Shown here one piece after another: positions 38,675 through 49,354 of a stretch of 64,000 nucleotides of DNA (positions are counted from its first letter, which is position 1; every line of letters starts with the position of its first letter). The DNA comes from Kiritimatiellia bacterium (lineage in GTDB: Bacteria > Verrucomicrobiota > Kiritimatiellia > CAIVKH01): positions 62,001-126,000 of the forward strand of contig JANWZO010000005.1 in assembly GCA_025054615.1 (NCBI GenBank). The letters are read 5' to 3'. The notes under the pieces were generated by a model, which was not told the DNA's origin, did no database searches, and saw only the letters and a list, made by a program, of their open reading frames with translations. The position numbers and the translations under genes are program-made.

Positions 38675-40663
38675 ATGCACGAAATCGAGTCGCATCTGAA
38701 AGAACAGCGCACGTTTCATCCGCCGCCCGAGTTTGCGCGCCGCGCCCGCATCTCGTCCCTGGCCGAATATGAGCGGCTTTACCGGGAATCCGTGGAGAAT
38801 CCCGGCGAATTCTGGCTGCGGATGACCCGGGAAAACATCGAATGGGCCGTGCCGCCCACCCGCGGGTTTTCTCAGCGATTTGACATCATCGGCGAGAAGG
38901 CGGAGCCCTATGTGGAATATTTTGCAGACGGCCGGCTGAATGTTTGCGCGAACTGCCTAGACCGGCATATCCGCGCCGGCCGAGCGAACCGCACCGCGCT
39001 GATCTGGCAGGGCGAGCGCGAGGACGAACACCGCACGATCACCTACGGCGAACTGCACCGCATGGTTTGCCGGATGGCAAACGTCTTGAAAAAGCATGGC
39101 GTCAAAAAAGGCACGACCGTCACCATTTTCATGCCGATGATCCCCGAACTGCCGGCCGCCGTCCTGGCGTGCGCGCGGCTCGGCGCCATCCATTCGGTCG
39201 TGTTTTCCGCATTCAGCCCCGATTCACTGAAAAGTCGAATTCAGGACTGCCAGTCGTACATGGTCCTCACGAGCGACGTCGGATTCCACGCAGGCAAGGT
39301 TATCGATCTAAAGAACAAAACCGACCAGGCGTTGGCCGATTGCCCGAGCGTTAAAAAGGTGCTCGTCTATAATCGCGGAAACACGCCGGTGTCCATGCAG
39401 CCGGGGCGGGACTACTGGTGGCATGAAGAGTTGGCGTCCCCCGACATTTCCGATGACTGTCCAGCGGAAGCGTTTGATGCCGAAACCCCGCTCTTCATCC
39501 TCTACACCAGCGGCAGCACGGGCAAACCCAAGGGAGTCCTGCACACCAGTGGGGGTTACCTGACCTATGCCCATGTAACCTTCAAATATGTGTTTGACTA
39601 CCGTGAGGAGGACATCTTTTGGTGCACCGCAGACGTAGGCTGGATCACCGGGCATTCGTATCTCGTCTACGGCCCGCTCTCCAACGGGGCGACCTGCGTG
39701 ATGTTCGAGGGCGTGCCGACATGGCCCCAGCCTAATCGGTATTGGAAAATCATTCAGGACCGCAAGGTCACCATTTTTTACACCGCGCCCACGGCAATCC
39801 GCGCCCTGATGCGGCTCGGCGAGGAATGGCCGAACCAATTTGATTTGTCCTCTCTGCGCCTCCTAGGCACCGTCGGCGAGCCGATCAACCCTGAGGCGTG
39901 GATGTGGTATCACCGCGTCATCGGGCGGGAACGATGCCCGATCGTGGACACGTGGTGGCAGACAGAAACGGGCGGAATCATGATCGTCACGCTGCCCGGA
40001 GCAATGCCGACCAAACCTGGTTCCGCCGGCCGGCCCTTCTTCGGCGTACAGCCGGTCATCCTCAAGGAAGACGGCACCGAGGCCGGCGTCGATGAAGGAG
40101 GAGCGCTCTTCATCCGGCACTCCTGGCCAGGCATGTTGCGCGGCGTCTATGGCGATCCCCGCAGCGAACTGATCAAAAAAGTTTATTTCTCCCGCGTGCC
40201 GGGCCTTTACTTCACGGGCGATGGCTGCCGTCGCGACGCGGATGGCTACTACTGGCTCCTCGGGCGCATTGATGACGTCTTGAATGTCTCCGCCCATCGG
40301 ATATCGACCGCCGAACTCGAAAGTGCCCTCGTATCGCATCCCGCCGTCGCGGAGGCGGCCGTGGTGGGATACCCCCACGAAACGAAGGGGCAGGGGATTT
40401 ACTGCTACGTCACGCTGAAAAAAGGATTCGAGCCGTCGGAAGAGTTGCGGAAGGCGCTCATTCAGACCGTGCGGACCCAGATCGGCCCGATCGCAACGCC
40501 GGACAAGATCCACTTTGCCGACGCGCTCCCCAAGACCCGCTCGGGCAAGATCATGCGCCGTATCCTTCGAAAGATCGCAGAGGGCCAGCTCGACCAGATC
40601 GGCGACACAAGCACCCTGGCAGATCCCACCGTTGTGGAAACTCTGGTCCGCGGGCGCCTCTAG
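38675..40663 (+). CDS. acs: Acetyl-CoA synthetase
   Basis: Converts acetate, ATP and CoA to acetyl-CoA through acetyl-AMP. The 662-residue enzyme has the AMP-binding P-loop YTSGSTGKPKG (~275-285), WWQTETGG, the hinge/catalytic segment DDVLNVSAHRISTAELESAL and the C-terminal KTRSGKIMRR, whose Lys is the usual acetylation-controlled residue. The common NVSGHR is NVSAHR here. GGAGGAG lies before the ATG. It begins a new block after the SGNH gene and is followed by a hairpin. Confidence 0.94.
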   Translation: MHEIESHLKEQRTFHPPPEFARRARISSLAEYERLYRESVENPGEFWLRMTRENIEWAVPPTRGFSQRFDIIGEKAEPYVEYFADGRLNVCANCLDRHIRAGRANRTALIWQGEREDEHRTITYGELHRMVCRMANVLKKHGVKKGTTVTIFMPMIPELPAAVLACARLGAIHSVVFSAFSPDSLKSRIQDCQSYMVLTSDVGFHAGKVIDLKNKTDQALADCPSVKKVLVYNRGNTPVSMQPGRDYWWHEELASPDISDDCPAEAFDAETPLFILYTSGSTGKPKGVLHTSGGYLTYAHVTFKYVFDYREEDIFWCTADVGWITGHSYLVYGPLSNGATCVMFEGVPTWPQPNRYWKIIQDRKVTIFYTAPTAIRALMRLGEEWPNQFDLSSLRLLGTVGEPINPEAWMWYHRVIGRERCPIVDTWWQTETGGIMIVTLPGAMPTKPGSAGRPFFGVQPVILKEDGTEAGVDEGGALFIRHSWPGMLRGVYGDPRSELIKKVYFSRVPGLYFTGDGCRRDADGYYWLLGRIDDVLNVSAHRISTAELESALVSHPAVAEAAVVGYPHETKGQGIYCYVTLKKGFEPSEELRKALIQTVRTQIGPIATPDKIHFADALPKTRSGKIMRRILRKIAEGQLDQIGDTSTLADPTVVETLVRGRL

Positions 40664-40679
40664 CCCACGGCCGCGTGGG
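40664..40679 (+). terminator. Hairpin directly after acs
   Basis: CCCACG-GCCG-CGTGGG forms a perfect 6-bp GC-rich stem starting at the base after the acs stop, followed by ATCTTT. The short T-run makes this a modest intrinsic terminator candidate. Confidence 0.45.
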
Positions 40680-40711
40680 ATCTTTCCGCGCAGAAAACGT
40701 TGGATTTCTGA

Positions 40712-41881
<1,170 letters not shown>

Positions 41882-41897
41882 GAAGAAGGAGTCGAAG

Positions 41898-42257
41898 ATG
41901 AGATTCTGCATGCTTGCCATGGCGCCGCCACCCGGCGCGGAGTCCGAACAGTCGCCCTTGTTCATGTTTGGGTGGCTGGCGATCATGCTTCTGCTGTTCT
42001 ATGTGATGTTGATACGTCCCCAGCGCCGACGCGAGAAAGAGCGGCAGGAAATGCTCTCGAAAATCAAGACAGGTGACCGCGTGCTGTTCGCGGGCGGAAT
42101 CATTGGCATCGTTTCGAACGTGAAGGAAAAAAGCGTCGTCATCCGAGTTGCCGAGAAGACGAAGCTCGAGGTCGTGAAGGGCGCGATCAATCAGGTACTG
42201 GCGAGCGGCGAGTTGCCCGCCGACGTGGACCAGGAGCATACGCCCGTCTCCAAGTAA
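41898..42257 (+). CDS. yajC: Preprotein translocase subunit YajC
   Basis: A 119-residue accessory subunit of the SecDF complex. It has one membrane helix (~24-42, FMFGWLAIMLLLFYVMLI), then the conserved RPQRRREKERQEMLSKIKTGDRVLFAGGIIGIV. AGAAGGAG precedes the ATG at 41898; the frame extends upstream inside tgt but lacks a ribosome site. It lies between tgt and secDF. Confidence 0.94.
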   Translation: MRFCMLAMAPPPGAESEQSPLFMFGWLAIMLLLFYVMLIRPQRRREKERQEMLSKIKTGDRVLFAGGIIGIVSNVKEKSVVIRVAEKTKLEVVKGAINQVLASGELPADVDQEHTPVSK

Positions 42258-42275
42258 GTTCCGAAGGAGCCCGAT

Positions 42276-44732
42276 ATGGATAAGCAGTCGGTCTGGAAAT
42301 GGCTTTTGCTAATCGCGCTTACGGCATGGTCGATCGCAGTCGTCTATCCTCCTTCCGAAAAAATTCGGCTCGGGCTCGACCTGCAGGGCGGCACGCGCTT
42401 CGTGCTCCAGGTCGAAACCGCCGAGCTCGACGAGAACGCCGCGCGCGATGCGCAGGCCCGCGCCATCGAAGTCATTCGAAACCGTGTCGATGCGATGGGC
42501 GTCGCCGAACCCGTCATCTACGCCGAGCCCGGCAACCGGATCGTCGTGGAAATTCCCGGTCTGAAGACCGAAGACCGCGCGCGCGCGATCAAGAACATCC
42601 AGAGCGCCGCCTATCTCGAATTCCGACTGGTCCACCCGGAAAATGACCGGCTCGTCGAAGACTTCCTGAACAAGGGGGTTGCTCCAGAGGGATATCGAAT
42701 TGTGACTGTTCCCACGCCCGGCGGCCGCGAGGAAAAATTGTTGCGGCGCGACAAATCGCGGGATCCCGTCGGCACAACGGAAGAAGAGGTCCGCCGGCGC
42801 GTCGCCGCCTTCAATGCGCCGCCGGGTTACGAGCTGTTGCTCGAGCGCGTGCGGAGGAATGAGCAAGACCTCTTCCGACCCGCCTACGTGCACAAGCGCG
42901 CGGAGCTGAAGGGGGACAGTATTGCTAATGCGGGAATCGACTACGACATGGTTCAGCGCCCGGTTGTCACCCTCAGCTTTGACCGCCGCGGAGCCAAGCG
43001 TTTCGAAAACCTCACTCGGGATTACGCGCCCGGCGGAGCGAAGAATCCCGGAAACCAGATGCGACAGCTCGCAATCGTCCTGGACGGCACACTCTATTCC
43101 GCGCCCACGATTCGCGAGCCAATCTACGGCGGCAACGCTCAGATCACGGGCAGCTTCACCCTGCGCGAGGCGCAGGACCTCGCCCTCGTGCTCCGAGCCG
43201 GCGCCCTTCCTGCCCCCGTTCGTTTGCTTGAGGAGCGCACGGTAGACCCAACACTCGGGCAGGATTCCATAGCCTCCGGGCGAACCGCCACGCTGATCGG
43301 CGCGGCGGCAACCGTCCTCTTCATGGTCGTTTATTACCAACTCGCGGGCGTCGTGGCGAACGGCGCGCTGCTGATGAACCTCGTCTTGTTTCCTGTCGCG
43401 CTCATCATCACCGGCGGCTTTCTCAGCGTGTTTGCGAACACCGGCGAGGCAGGAAGCGCGGTCCAACTGCCGACACTCACCCTGCCCGGCATCGCCGGCA
43501 TCGCCCTCACGATCGGTATGGCGGTCGATGCGAATGTCCTGATCTTTGAGCGCATGCGTGAAGAGCAAAAGCTGGGCAAACGCTTCAAATTCGTCATCGA
43601 GGCGGGCTACCAGAAGGCGTGGAGCGCCATTTTCGACGCCAACATTACGACCTTAATCACCGCCATCATCCTCTTCTGGCAGGGCACAGGGCCTGTGCGC
43701 GGCTACGCCGTCACCCTGTCCGCCGGCGTCATCGTCAGCATGTACACGGCGCTCGTCATCACGCGCATGCTTTTCGACCTGCTGAGCCGCGGGTCGATTC
43801 AGTCGCTCCGCATGCTGGAGCTCATCCGCGAAACACGGTTCGACTTTCTCCGCCATGCCAAGCTATTCATAGGCCTTTCGGTTGCAGTGATCGTGGCAAC
43901 ATGGGGGGTATTCATTTCAAAGGGACCGGCCAATTTCGGAGTCGATTTTCTCGGGGGCGACGCGGTCACTCTTCAATTTTCGGAAAAGGCCCCCGTAGAT
44001 CAGATCCGCGCGACGTTGGAAGCGGCCGGAATTCGAGACGCGACCATCCAATACCAGCGGGCCGCTGTCGTCGAGGGCTCGGAATCTATCCACGAATATC
44101 TGGAAATCAAATCGCCGTTCGGCACGGGCAAGCAGGCCGCCGAGGCCATCACAGGAGCCTTCGCGGCACAGGGATTCCGAGTGATCAAGGAGGACAGCAT
44201 CGGCCCGCAAATCGGGCGAGAACTTCAGCGTAAGGCCATCATCGCCACGCTCGCTGCGATGGCGGCGCTTATTATCTATGTGTCGATCCGGTTTGAATTT
44301 CCCTTTGCCGTGGGCGCAGTGGTTGCCGTCTTCCATGACGTTCTCATCGCCGTCGGCGTGTTCTGCCTGCTCGGCGGAACGTTGGACCTCACGATGATTG
44401 CCGCCGTGCTTACGATCATCGGCTACTCGGTGAACGACACGATCGTGATCTTCGACCGGATTCGCGAGAATCTGAAACTGAACCCGGGCAAGCCGTTTGC
44501 CGAGCTTGCGAATCTCAGCATCAACCAAACGCTGTCTCGGACGATTCTCACGACGTTGACAACCCTGTTTGTTGTCGTTGCGCTGCTCCTCTTCGGCGGA
44601 GGCGCGATCTACGAGCTGTCGATGTTGCTCTTCATCGGCATGATCGCGGGCATTTATTCCACCATCTACATCGCGACGCCCGTCGCGATGCTCTGGCATC
44701 GGAAGGACAAAGCGCCGACCGGTGTCGTCTGA
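42276..44732 (+). CDS. secDF: Fused protein translocase subunit SecDF
   Basis: An 818-residue fusion of SecD and SecF, which uses the proton or sodium gradient to help pull exported proteins across the membrane. The SecD half (~1-510) has an N-terminal helix, RLGLDLQGGTRFVLQVE, the P1 periplasmic domain and six helices with GMAVDANVLIFERMREE. The SecF half (~515-818) repeats this with GVDFLGGDAVTLQF and GYSVNDTIVIFDRIREN. A single-chain SecDF is seen in several phyla. It overlaps recJ by 11 bp. Confidence 0.95.
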   Translation: MDKQSVWKWLLLIALTAWSIAVVYPPSEKIRLGLDLQGGTRFVLQVETAELDENAARDAQARAIEVIRNRVDAMGVAEPVIYAEPGNRIVVEIPGLKTEDRARAIKNIQSAAYLEFRLVHPENDRLVEDFLNKGVAPEGYRIVTVPTPGGREEKLLRRDKSRDPVGTTEEEVRRRVAAFNAPPGYELLLERVRRNEQDLFRPAYVHKRAELKGDSIANAGIDYDMVQRPVVTLSFDRRGAKRFENLTRDYAPGGAKNPGNQMRQLAIVLDGTLYSAPTIREPIYGGNAQITGSFTLREAQDLALVLRAGALPAPVRLLEERTVDPTLGQDSIASGRTATLIGAAATVLFMVVYYQLAGVVANGALLMNLVLFPVALIITGGFLSVFANTGEAGSAVQLPTLTLPGIAGIALTIGMAVDANVLIFERMREEQKLGKRFKFVIEAGYQKAWSAIFDANITTLITAIILFWQGTGPVRGYAVTLSAGVIVSMYTALVITRMLFDLLSRGSIQSLRMLELIRETRFDFLRHAKLFIGLSVAVIVATWGVFISKGPANFGVDFLGGDAVTLQFSEKAPVDQIRATLEAAGIRDATIQYQRAAVVEGSESIHEYLEIKSPFGTGKQAAEAITGAFAAQGFRVIKEDSIGPQIGRELQRKAIIATLAAMAALIIYVSIRFEFPFAVGAVVAVFHDVLIAVGVFCLLGGTLDLTMIAAVLTIIGYSVNDTIVIFDRIRENLKLNPGKPFAELANLSINQTLSRTILTTLTTLFVVVALLLFGGGAIYELSMLLFIGMIAGIYSTIYIATPVAMLWHRKDKAPTGVV

Positions 44733-46470
44733 TCGGCTCAAACAACTCCCGGCTTTTCGGGAAAAACGGTGGCGCGACAACGCGGCTGCCGCGATTCCGG
44801 AGCCCGAGTGGGCGCGCGAGCTGAAGCTGCCGCCGCCGATCGCAAGGTTGTTGGCGGCCCGCGGCATCCTCAGCGCAGACCAGGCGCAGAGCTTCTTGAG
44901 CCCTCGCCTGAGTTCCCTGGGAGATCCTTTCGCGCTGCCCAACATGCGCGCCGCCGTCGACCGGATTTGGCAGGCCCTGCTCAGGAATGAGACGATCGCA
45001 GTGTTTGGCGATTACGACGTTGACGGCATTACCAGTACGGCCCTGATGACGCGTGTGCTTCGCGCGATGGGTGGCCGAGTCCATCCCTTTCTGCCGCACC
45101 GGCTCGAAGAGGGATATGGCCTGGGGCTGGACGCCTTCCGCCGATGTGTCGAAACAGTCCGTCCATCTCTCCTCGTCACGGTCGACTGCGGGACGGGATC
45201 TGTCGACGCTGTTCAGGAGGCCGCCCGCCTCGGGATCGATGTCGTCATCACGGACCACCATGAGCCCGGTTCGCGGACGGCTCCGGCATTGGCCGTAGTG
45301 AACCCGAAGCTGCATGCCGATTCCTCCCTGCATTCGCTTGCCGGTGTCGGTGTCGCGTTCAAACTCTGCCACGCCCTTGTCAAACAGGGCCGTCTGGACG
45401 GTCACCCCGCCGCATCAGCGCTGGACCTCCGCCTGTTTCTCGACCTCGTGGCGATGGGCACCATTGCCGATGTCGTCCCGTTGGTCGGCGAGAACCGAAC
45501 CTTTGTCCGTCACGGGCTGTCGGCGATCAACCGAAACGCGCAGCCAGGGCTTCGCGCCCTCATCGACGTCGTAGGCATCGAGCGGCAGGTGGACGTCTGG
45601 GAAGTCAGTTACCTGCTCGCCCCTCGACTCAATGCGGCAGGCCGTCTCGGCGATGCTCAGTGCGCGCTCGAGTTGTTATTGGCGGATGAGGGGCCGGATC
45701 TCGTCCATAGGGCGCGGGCGCTTGACGAGTCGAATCGAAAGCGCCGCGAGCTGGAAGACCAAACGCTTCGCGAAGCCATCGCCGATCTCGACTCGCGCTT
45801 TGACCCGGCGCGCGACTTTGGCCTCGTCGTCGCAGGCGAAGGATGGCATCCCGGCGTCATTGGGATTGTCGCCTCGCGCCTCCTTCAGCGCTTCGGCCGG
45901 CCGACAGTCGTCATCTCCATAAACGGAGAAGAAGCCCGAGGCTCTTGTCGGGGCATCGAGGGCTTCCATGTTGTAAAGGCTCTTGAACGGTGCGCGGAGC
46001 TTTTGGACCGCTACGGCGGACATGCGGCCGCCGCCGGGCTTCAATTGGAGCCCTCGCGTATTCCGAAATTCGCCGACGCATTCAACAAGGCGGCCGCTGA
46101 CCTGATGGACCGGCGCCCACCGCAGCCCAGCATCGTCATCGATGGCTGGGTAGGCCTCCACTCGATCGACGAGGATTTTCTCGAAGCCCTCGACCGACTT
46201 CGACCCTTCGGCATCGGAAATCCTGCGCCCACCTGGGCCGTCCGCGGTGTCAGCCTGGCCCAGCCTCCGCGCGTGGTCGGGTCTGGACACCTCAAGCTGC
46301 TGCTCGCCGAAGGCGGTCGGCTTTATGACGCGATCGGCTGGGGGATGGGACCTCGCGAGGTTCCGGAAGGTCCCCTCGATGTTGCGTTTCAGCCGCGCCG
46401 GGAATGGTTCAACGACGTTCAACGCATTTCGCTCCACATTCAGGATTTTCGGCCCGCGACACCTCCGTGA
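44722..46470 (+). CDS. recJ: Single-stranded-DNA exonuclease RecJ
   Basis: A 582-residue 5'-3' exonuclease acting in recombination and mismatch repair. DHH-family motifs are FGDYDVDGITSTALM, LVTVDCGTGS, VVITDHHEPG and LAGVGVAFKL; the DHHA1 part has the GGHAAAAGL motif; an OB-like domain closes the protein (VRGVSLAQPPRVVGSGHLKLLL). The start is GTG, overlapping the end of secDF by 11 bp. It overlaps menG by the GTGA at its stop. Confidence 0.94.
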   Translation: MSSDRLKQLPAFREKRWRDNAAAAIPEPEWARELKLPPPIARLLAARGILSADQAQSFLSPRLSSLGDPFALPNMRAAVDRIWQALLRNETIAVFGDYDVDGITSTALMTRVLRAMGGRVHPFLPHRLEEGYGLGLDAFRRCVETVRPSLLVTVDCGTGSVDAVQEAARLGIDVVITDHHEPGSRTAPALAVVNPKLHADSSLHSLAGVGVAFKLCHALVKQGRLDGHPAASALDLRLFLDLVAMGTIADVVPLVGENRTFVRHGLSAINRNAQPGLRALIDVVGIERQVDVWEVSYLLAPRLNAAGRLGDAQCALELLLADEGPDLVHRARALDESNRKRRELEDQTLREAIADLDSRFDPARDFGLVVAGEGWHPGVIGIVASRLLQRFGRPTVVISINGEEARGSCRGIEGFHVVKALERCAELLDRYGGHAAAAGLQLEPSRIPKFADAFNKAAADLMDRRPPQPSIVIDGWVGLHSIDEDFLEALDRLRPFGIGNPAPTWAVRGVSLAQPPRVVGSGHLKLLLAEGGRLYDAIGWGMGPREVPEGPLDVAFQPRREWFNDVQRISLHIQDFRPATPP

Positions 46471-47252
46471 GCGACACCAGCCGCGCTGGAAAAGCCCAGG
46501 CCTCGCGCGTACAGTTCGGCAACATGCAGAACGGCACGCCGAGGACAGAGCCATCCCGCCATGAAGTGTGGCGTATGTTTGACCGCATCGCGCCGCGCTA
46601 TGATCTTCTCAATCGCGTTCTGTCCGGCGGCATCGATGTGCGCTGGCGCGCGCGCATTGCAAAACTCCTCCCGCCCGGCGAACGCCTCCGGCTGCTAGAC
46701 GTCGCAACCGGTACGGCCGACCAAATCCTTTTGCTCATGGAGCGGGCGCCGTCCATTGTCGAGGCAGTCGGCATTGACTTGGCCGAAAACATGCTTGAGC
46801 TTGGACGTGAAAAAGTGTCGCGCCAACTGCCGGGCCGCGCCGTCACGCTCAAGCGAGGTGACGCGCTCGCGATACCGGAGCCGGATGCCTCGTTCGACGT
46901 TTGTACCATCTCGTTCGGCATCCGGAATGTCACCGACGTCGTTGCCGCGCTTCGCGAGATGCGCCGCGTGCTGCGGCCCGGCGGCCGCGCTTTCGTCCTC
47001 GAATTTTCGCAGCCCGAGGCCCGTTGGTTTCGCGCGCTCTATTACTTTTATCTCCGCCATCTCCTGCCCGCCGTGGGCGGCTGGCTCTCTGGAGACCGCA
47101 GCGCGTATCGATACCTGAACGTGACCATCGAATCGTTCCCCAGCGGAGAGGCATTCTGCGAACTCATGCGCCGGGCGGGATTTTCGAATGTTCACGCAGT
47201 TCCCCTTACGATGGGAATCGCGACGATCTACCACGGCGACGCCTCCCCATGA
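46467..47252 (+). CDS. menG: Demethylmenaquinone methyltransferase (UbiE/MenG family)
   Basis: SAM-dependent methyltransferase for the last step of menaquinone synthesis. The 261-residue product has the family opening VWRMFDRIAPRYDLLNRVLS, SAM motif I LLDVATGTAD, CTISFGIRNV and LRPGGRAFVLEFSQP, and the ending YLNVTIESFPSG. Because menF follows directly, a menaquinone rather than ubiquinone role is likely. The chosen GTG overlaps the recJ stop; an ATG at 46524 is a shorter alternative. Confidence 0.92.
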   Translation: MSDTSRAGKAQASRVQFGNMQNGTPRTEPSRHEVWRMFDRIAPRYDLLNRVLSGGIDVRWRARIAKLLPPGERLRLLDVATGTADQILLLMERAPSIVEAVGIDLAENMLELGREKVSRQLPGRAVTLKRGDALAIPEPDASFDVCTISFGIRNVTDVVAALREMRRVLRPGGRAFVLEFSQPEARWFRALYYFYLRHLLPAVGGWLSGDRSAYRYLNVTIESFPSGEAFCELMRRAGFSNVHAVPLTMGIATIYHGDASP

Positions 47253-48595
47253 GCACGGCCGCGCAGGCCTGGATGGACGCGCGTGATCGGCTCCTCGCTC
47301 GAGCTGCCTCCGCGCGAGGCCCGTGCCGACTTCGCGAGACGGTGGGCGAGCCGGTCGACCTGCTCGACTGGTTGTCCGCTCAGCAACATCGGATTCGAGG
47401 ATATTGGCTAGATCGAGATGGCGATCTTGAGGTGGCCGCGATCGGGGAAGCCTTGGAAATCAAGGGCACCGTGCCCGGCGCTTTTGGACCGTGCGTCGAA
47501 TCAGCGCGCGCCGCGCTCGCTGACGCCGACCCGGATATGCGTTTTTACGGGGGCTTCCGGTTTGGCCCTTGGCATCCGAGCGATCCGGCGTGGCGACCCT
47601 TTCAAGCCTATCGATTTATCGTGCCCCAGGTGGAGCTGGTTCGCCGCGGTGATGGGGCGCCCGAACTGGTCTGCAATGTGATCGGGTCAGGTCACGGTAC
47701 GGACGAAGCCGTAAGCATCTTGCGGTCGCTGGCCCCGCTCCCGAGCGCGGGTGTAGCGTCTTCGCGACCCAGTGTGGCGACGCGCCATGACTCACCGGAC
47801 CGAGCCGGCTGGATCGAAATGGTCGGCCGAGCGCTGAAGGAAATTCGAGCCGGCGCCCTGCAGAAGATCGTGCTCGCTCGTCGCGCGTGCTTTACGCTCG
47901 ACCGGCCGGCCGACCCGTTTTTTTTGATCCGGCGCATACGAGACGAAAGCGGGAAGTGCTTCCTTTATGCCGGAGTGCATGGGGCGGGGTTCGCGTTCAT
48001 CGGCGCTTCGCCCGAGCGATTGTTTTCGCGAAGCGGACGTCAGATTTTGAGCGAGGCGCTGGCGGGAACCCGCCCGCGTGGCACGTCGCCCGCCGAAGAC
48101 GCGGCAGCCGCTCGCGCGCTACTCGGCGATCCCAAAGAACGGCGGGAACACCGGCTTGTAGTGGACGGCATCCTCGAATCTTTGAAGTCTTTGACCACGG
48201 ACCTGCGCGCCGCCGAAGAGCCAGAAATCTTGAAGCTTGCCCGGGTTCTCCATCTACTGACGCCGATTGAAGGGCGGTTGGCGGACGGTGTCGACGACGG
48301 CCAATTGCTTCACGCTCTTCATCCCACTCCCGCGCTCGGCGGCCAACCCCGCGTCGCGGCCCTAGATCGAATCGCCCAGCTCGAAGCCTTCGACCGCGGG
48401 TGGTACGGCGGGCCTATCGGTTGGATCTCGCGCGACGCTGCCGAATTTGCGGTTGCGATCCGATGCGGGCTGGTGTCGAGTTCGATGCTTTGTTTGTTCG
48501 CAGGAGCGGGAATCGTTGAGGGCTCTGACCCCGAGAGAGAATGGGCCGAAACCGAGTCGAAGCTCTCCGGCTTCCTCGCGATGCTGGGTTGCTGA
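47249..48595 (+). CDS. menF: Isochorismate synthase
   Basis: Converts chorismate to isochorismate, the entry step of classical menaquinone synthesis. The 448-residue protein has the chorismate-binding core in its C-terminal half: KIVLARRACFTLDRP, FIGASPERLFSRSG, ALAGTRPRGTS, HRLVVDGILESL, LHPTPALGGQPR and the final FDRGWYGGPIGWISRDAAEFAVAIR. The ATG overlaps the menG stop by ATGA. Salicylate synthase or related enzymes share this fold, but the menG neighbour supports MenF. Confidence 0.9.
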   Translation: MSTAAQAWMDARDRLLARAASARGPCRLRETVGEPVDLLDWLSAQQHRIRGYWLDRDGDLEVAAIGEALEIKGTVPGAFGPCVESARAALADADPDMRFYGGFRFGPWHPSDPAWRPFQAYRFIVPQVELVRRGDGAPELVCNVIGSGHGTDEAVSILRSLAPLPSAGVASSRPSVATRHDSPDRAGWIEMVGRALKEIRAGALQKIVLARRACFTLDRPADPFFLIRRIRDESGKCFLYAGVHGAGFAFIGASPERLFSRSGRQILSEALAGTRPRGTSPAEDAAAARALLGDPKERREHRLVVDGILESLKSLTTDLRAAEEPEILKLARVLHLLTPIEGRLADGVDDGQLLHALHPTPALGGQPRVAALDRIAQLEAFDRGWYGGPIGWISRDAAEFAVAIRCGLVSSSMLCLFAGAGIVEGSDPEREWAETESKLSGFLAMLGC

Positions 48596-48807
48596 TACCG
48601 GGCCTCACGGTCGTTCTGGCCTTTCGGATTCCAAAAATAAGGCACGCGCCCTCTCCAAGCCAGTTGCCGTCGGTTGCATCGGCGTTCGGGCTTCCTAAGT
48701 TGAGCTTCGCCGCGGAGGTCCGAGCTGCAGCCCTCGAGAAAGTTGATATCGCAATCGCTTCGCGACGAGGACGTTAGAAAATTCGCACAAAAATCATCCG
48801 AATCCTG

Positions 48808-48843
48808 TTGACTTTTGGTGGGTCAAAGTGGGACAAAGTGGGG
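48808..48843 (+). promoter_or_regulatory. MraZ box upstream of mraZ, with overlapping -35-like hexamer
   Basis: Three direct repeats TGGGT, TGGGA and TGGGG start at 48819, 48829 and 48839, each separated by CAAAG, so the period is exactly 10 bp. Known MraZ boxes are TGGGN repeats with 5-bp spacers, bound by MraZ to autoregulate the division cluster. TTGACT at 48808-48813 could be the -35 box; no good -10 is visible at 17-18 bp. The rest of the gap from 48596 shows no other feature. Confidence 0.8.
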
Positions 48844-48857
48844 CAGAAAGTAGCACG

Positions 48858-49349
48858 ATGCCCACCAAATCCCAGATATCGGCCTCGAGCAGCGTTCCGC
48901 TTTCCACCGGCGTTTTTGTCGGGCAATTCCGCCATTTGCTGGACCCGAAGAAACGACTGACGATCCCTTCCCAGTGGCGGGACCAAGTGGGCGAACCCCA
49001 GCAGCTTTTCGTCATGCCGGGTGTGGATCAACGGTGCCTGACGGTGTTTCCGGCACGCGAACTTGCCAATCGAATCGAGCGGATCAAATCGATGTCAGTC
49101 GGCGACGGGAAGGGTCGCGATTTCATGCGGCTGCTCGGTTCGCGTTCGGAACTTCTGTCATGGGATGCGCAGGGGCGCATCCGCGTGAAGGACGAGCTGC
49201 TGGACTACGCCGGCCTGCAGTCGGACGTGGTTCTGGTGGGTGCGCTGGAATGCTTCGAACTATGGAGTCCGGACCTATGGCAAAAACATCAAGAATCCTC
49301 CGATACCTCCAGGAATTTGGGCGAGGCGGCGCGGTACGCCGGCTTCTAG
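48858..49349 (+). CDS. mraZ: Transcriptional regulator MraZ
   Basis: A 163-residue DNA-binding protein of the double AbrB-like fold that controls the division and cell wall cluster. The first half has FVGQFRHLLDPKKRLTIPSQWR, the second DAQGRIRVKDELLDYAGLQSDVVLVG and FELWSPDLW, both typical. ATG 48858 is preferred over an in-frame GTG at 48828 that lies inside the MraZ box. It heads the cluster and sits 15 bp after the box it should bind. Confidence 0.95.
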   Translation: MPTKSQISASSSVPLSTGVFVGQFRHLLDPKKRLTIPSQWRDQVGEPQQLFVMPGVDQRCLTVFPARELANRIERIKSMSVGDGKGRDFMRLLGSRSELLSWDAQGRIRVKDELLDYAGLQSDVVLVGALECFELWSPDLWQKHQESSDTSRNLGEAARYAGF

Positions 49350-49354
49350 AGCGG

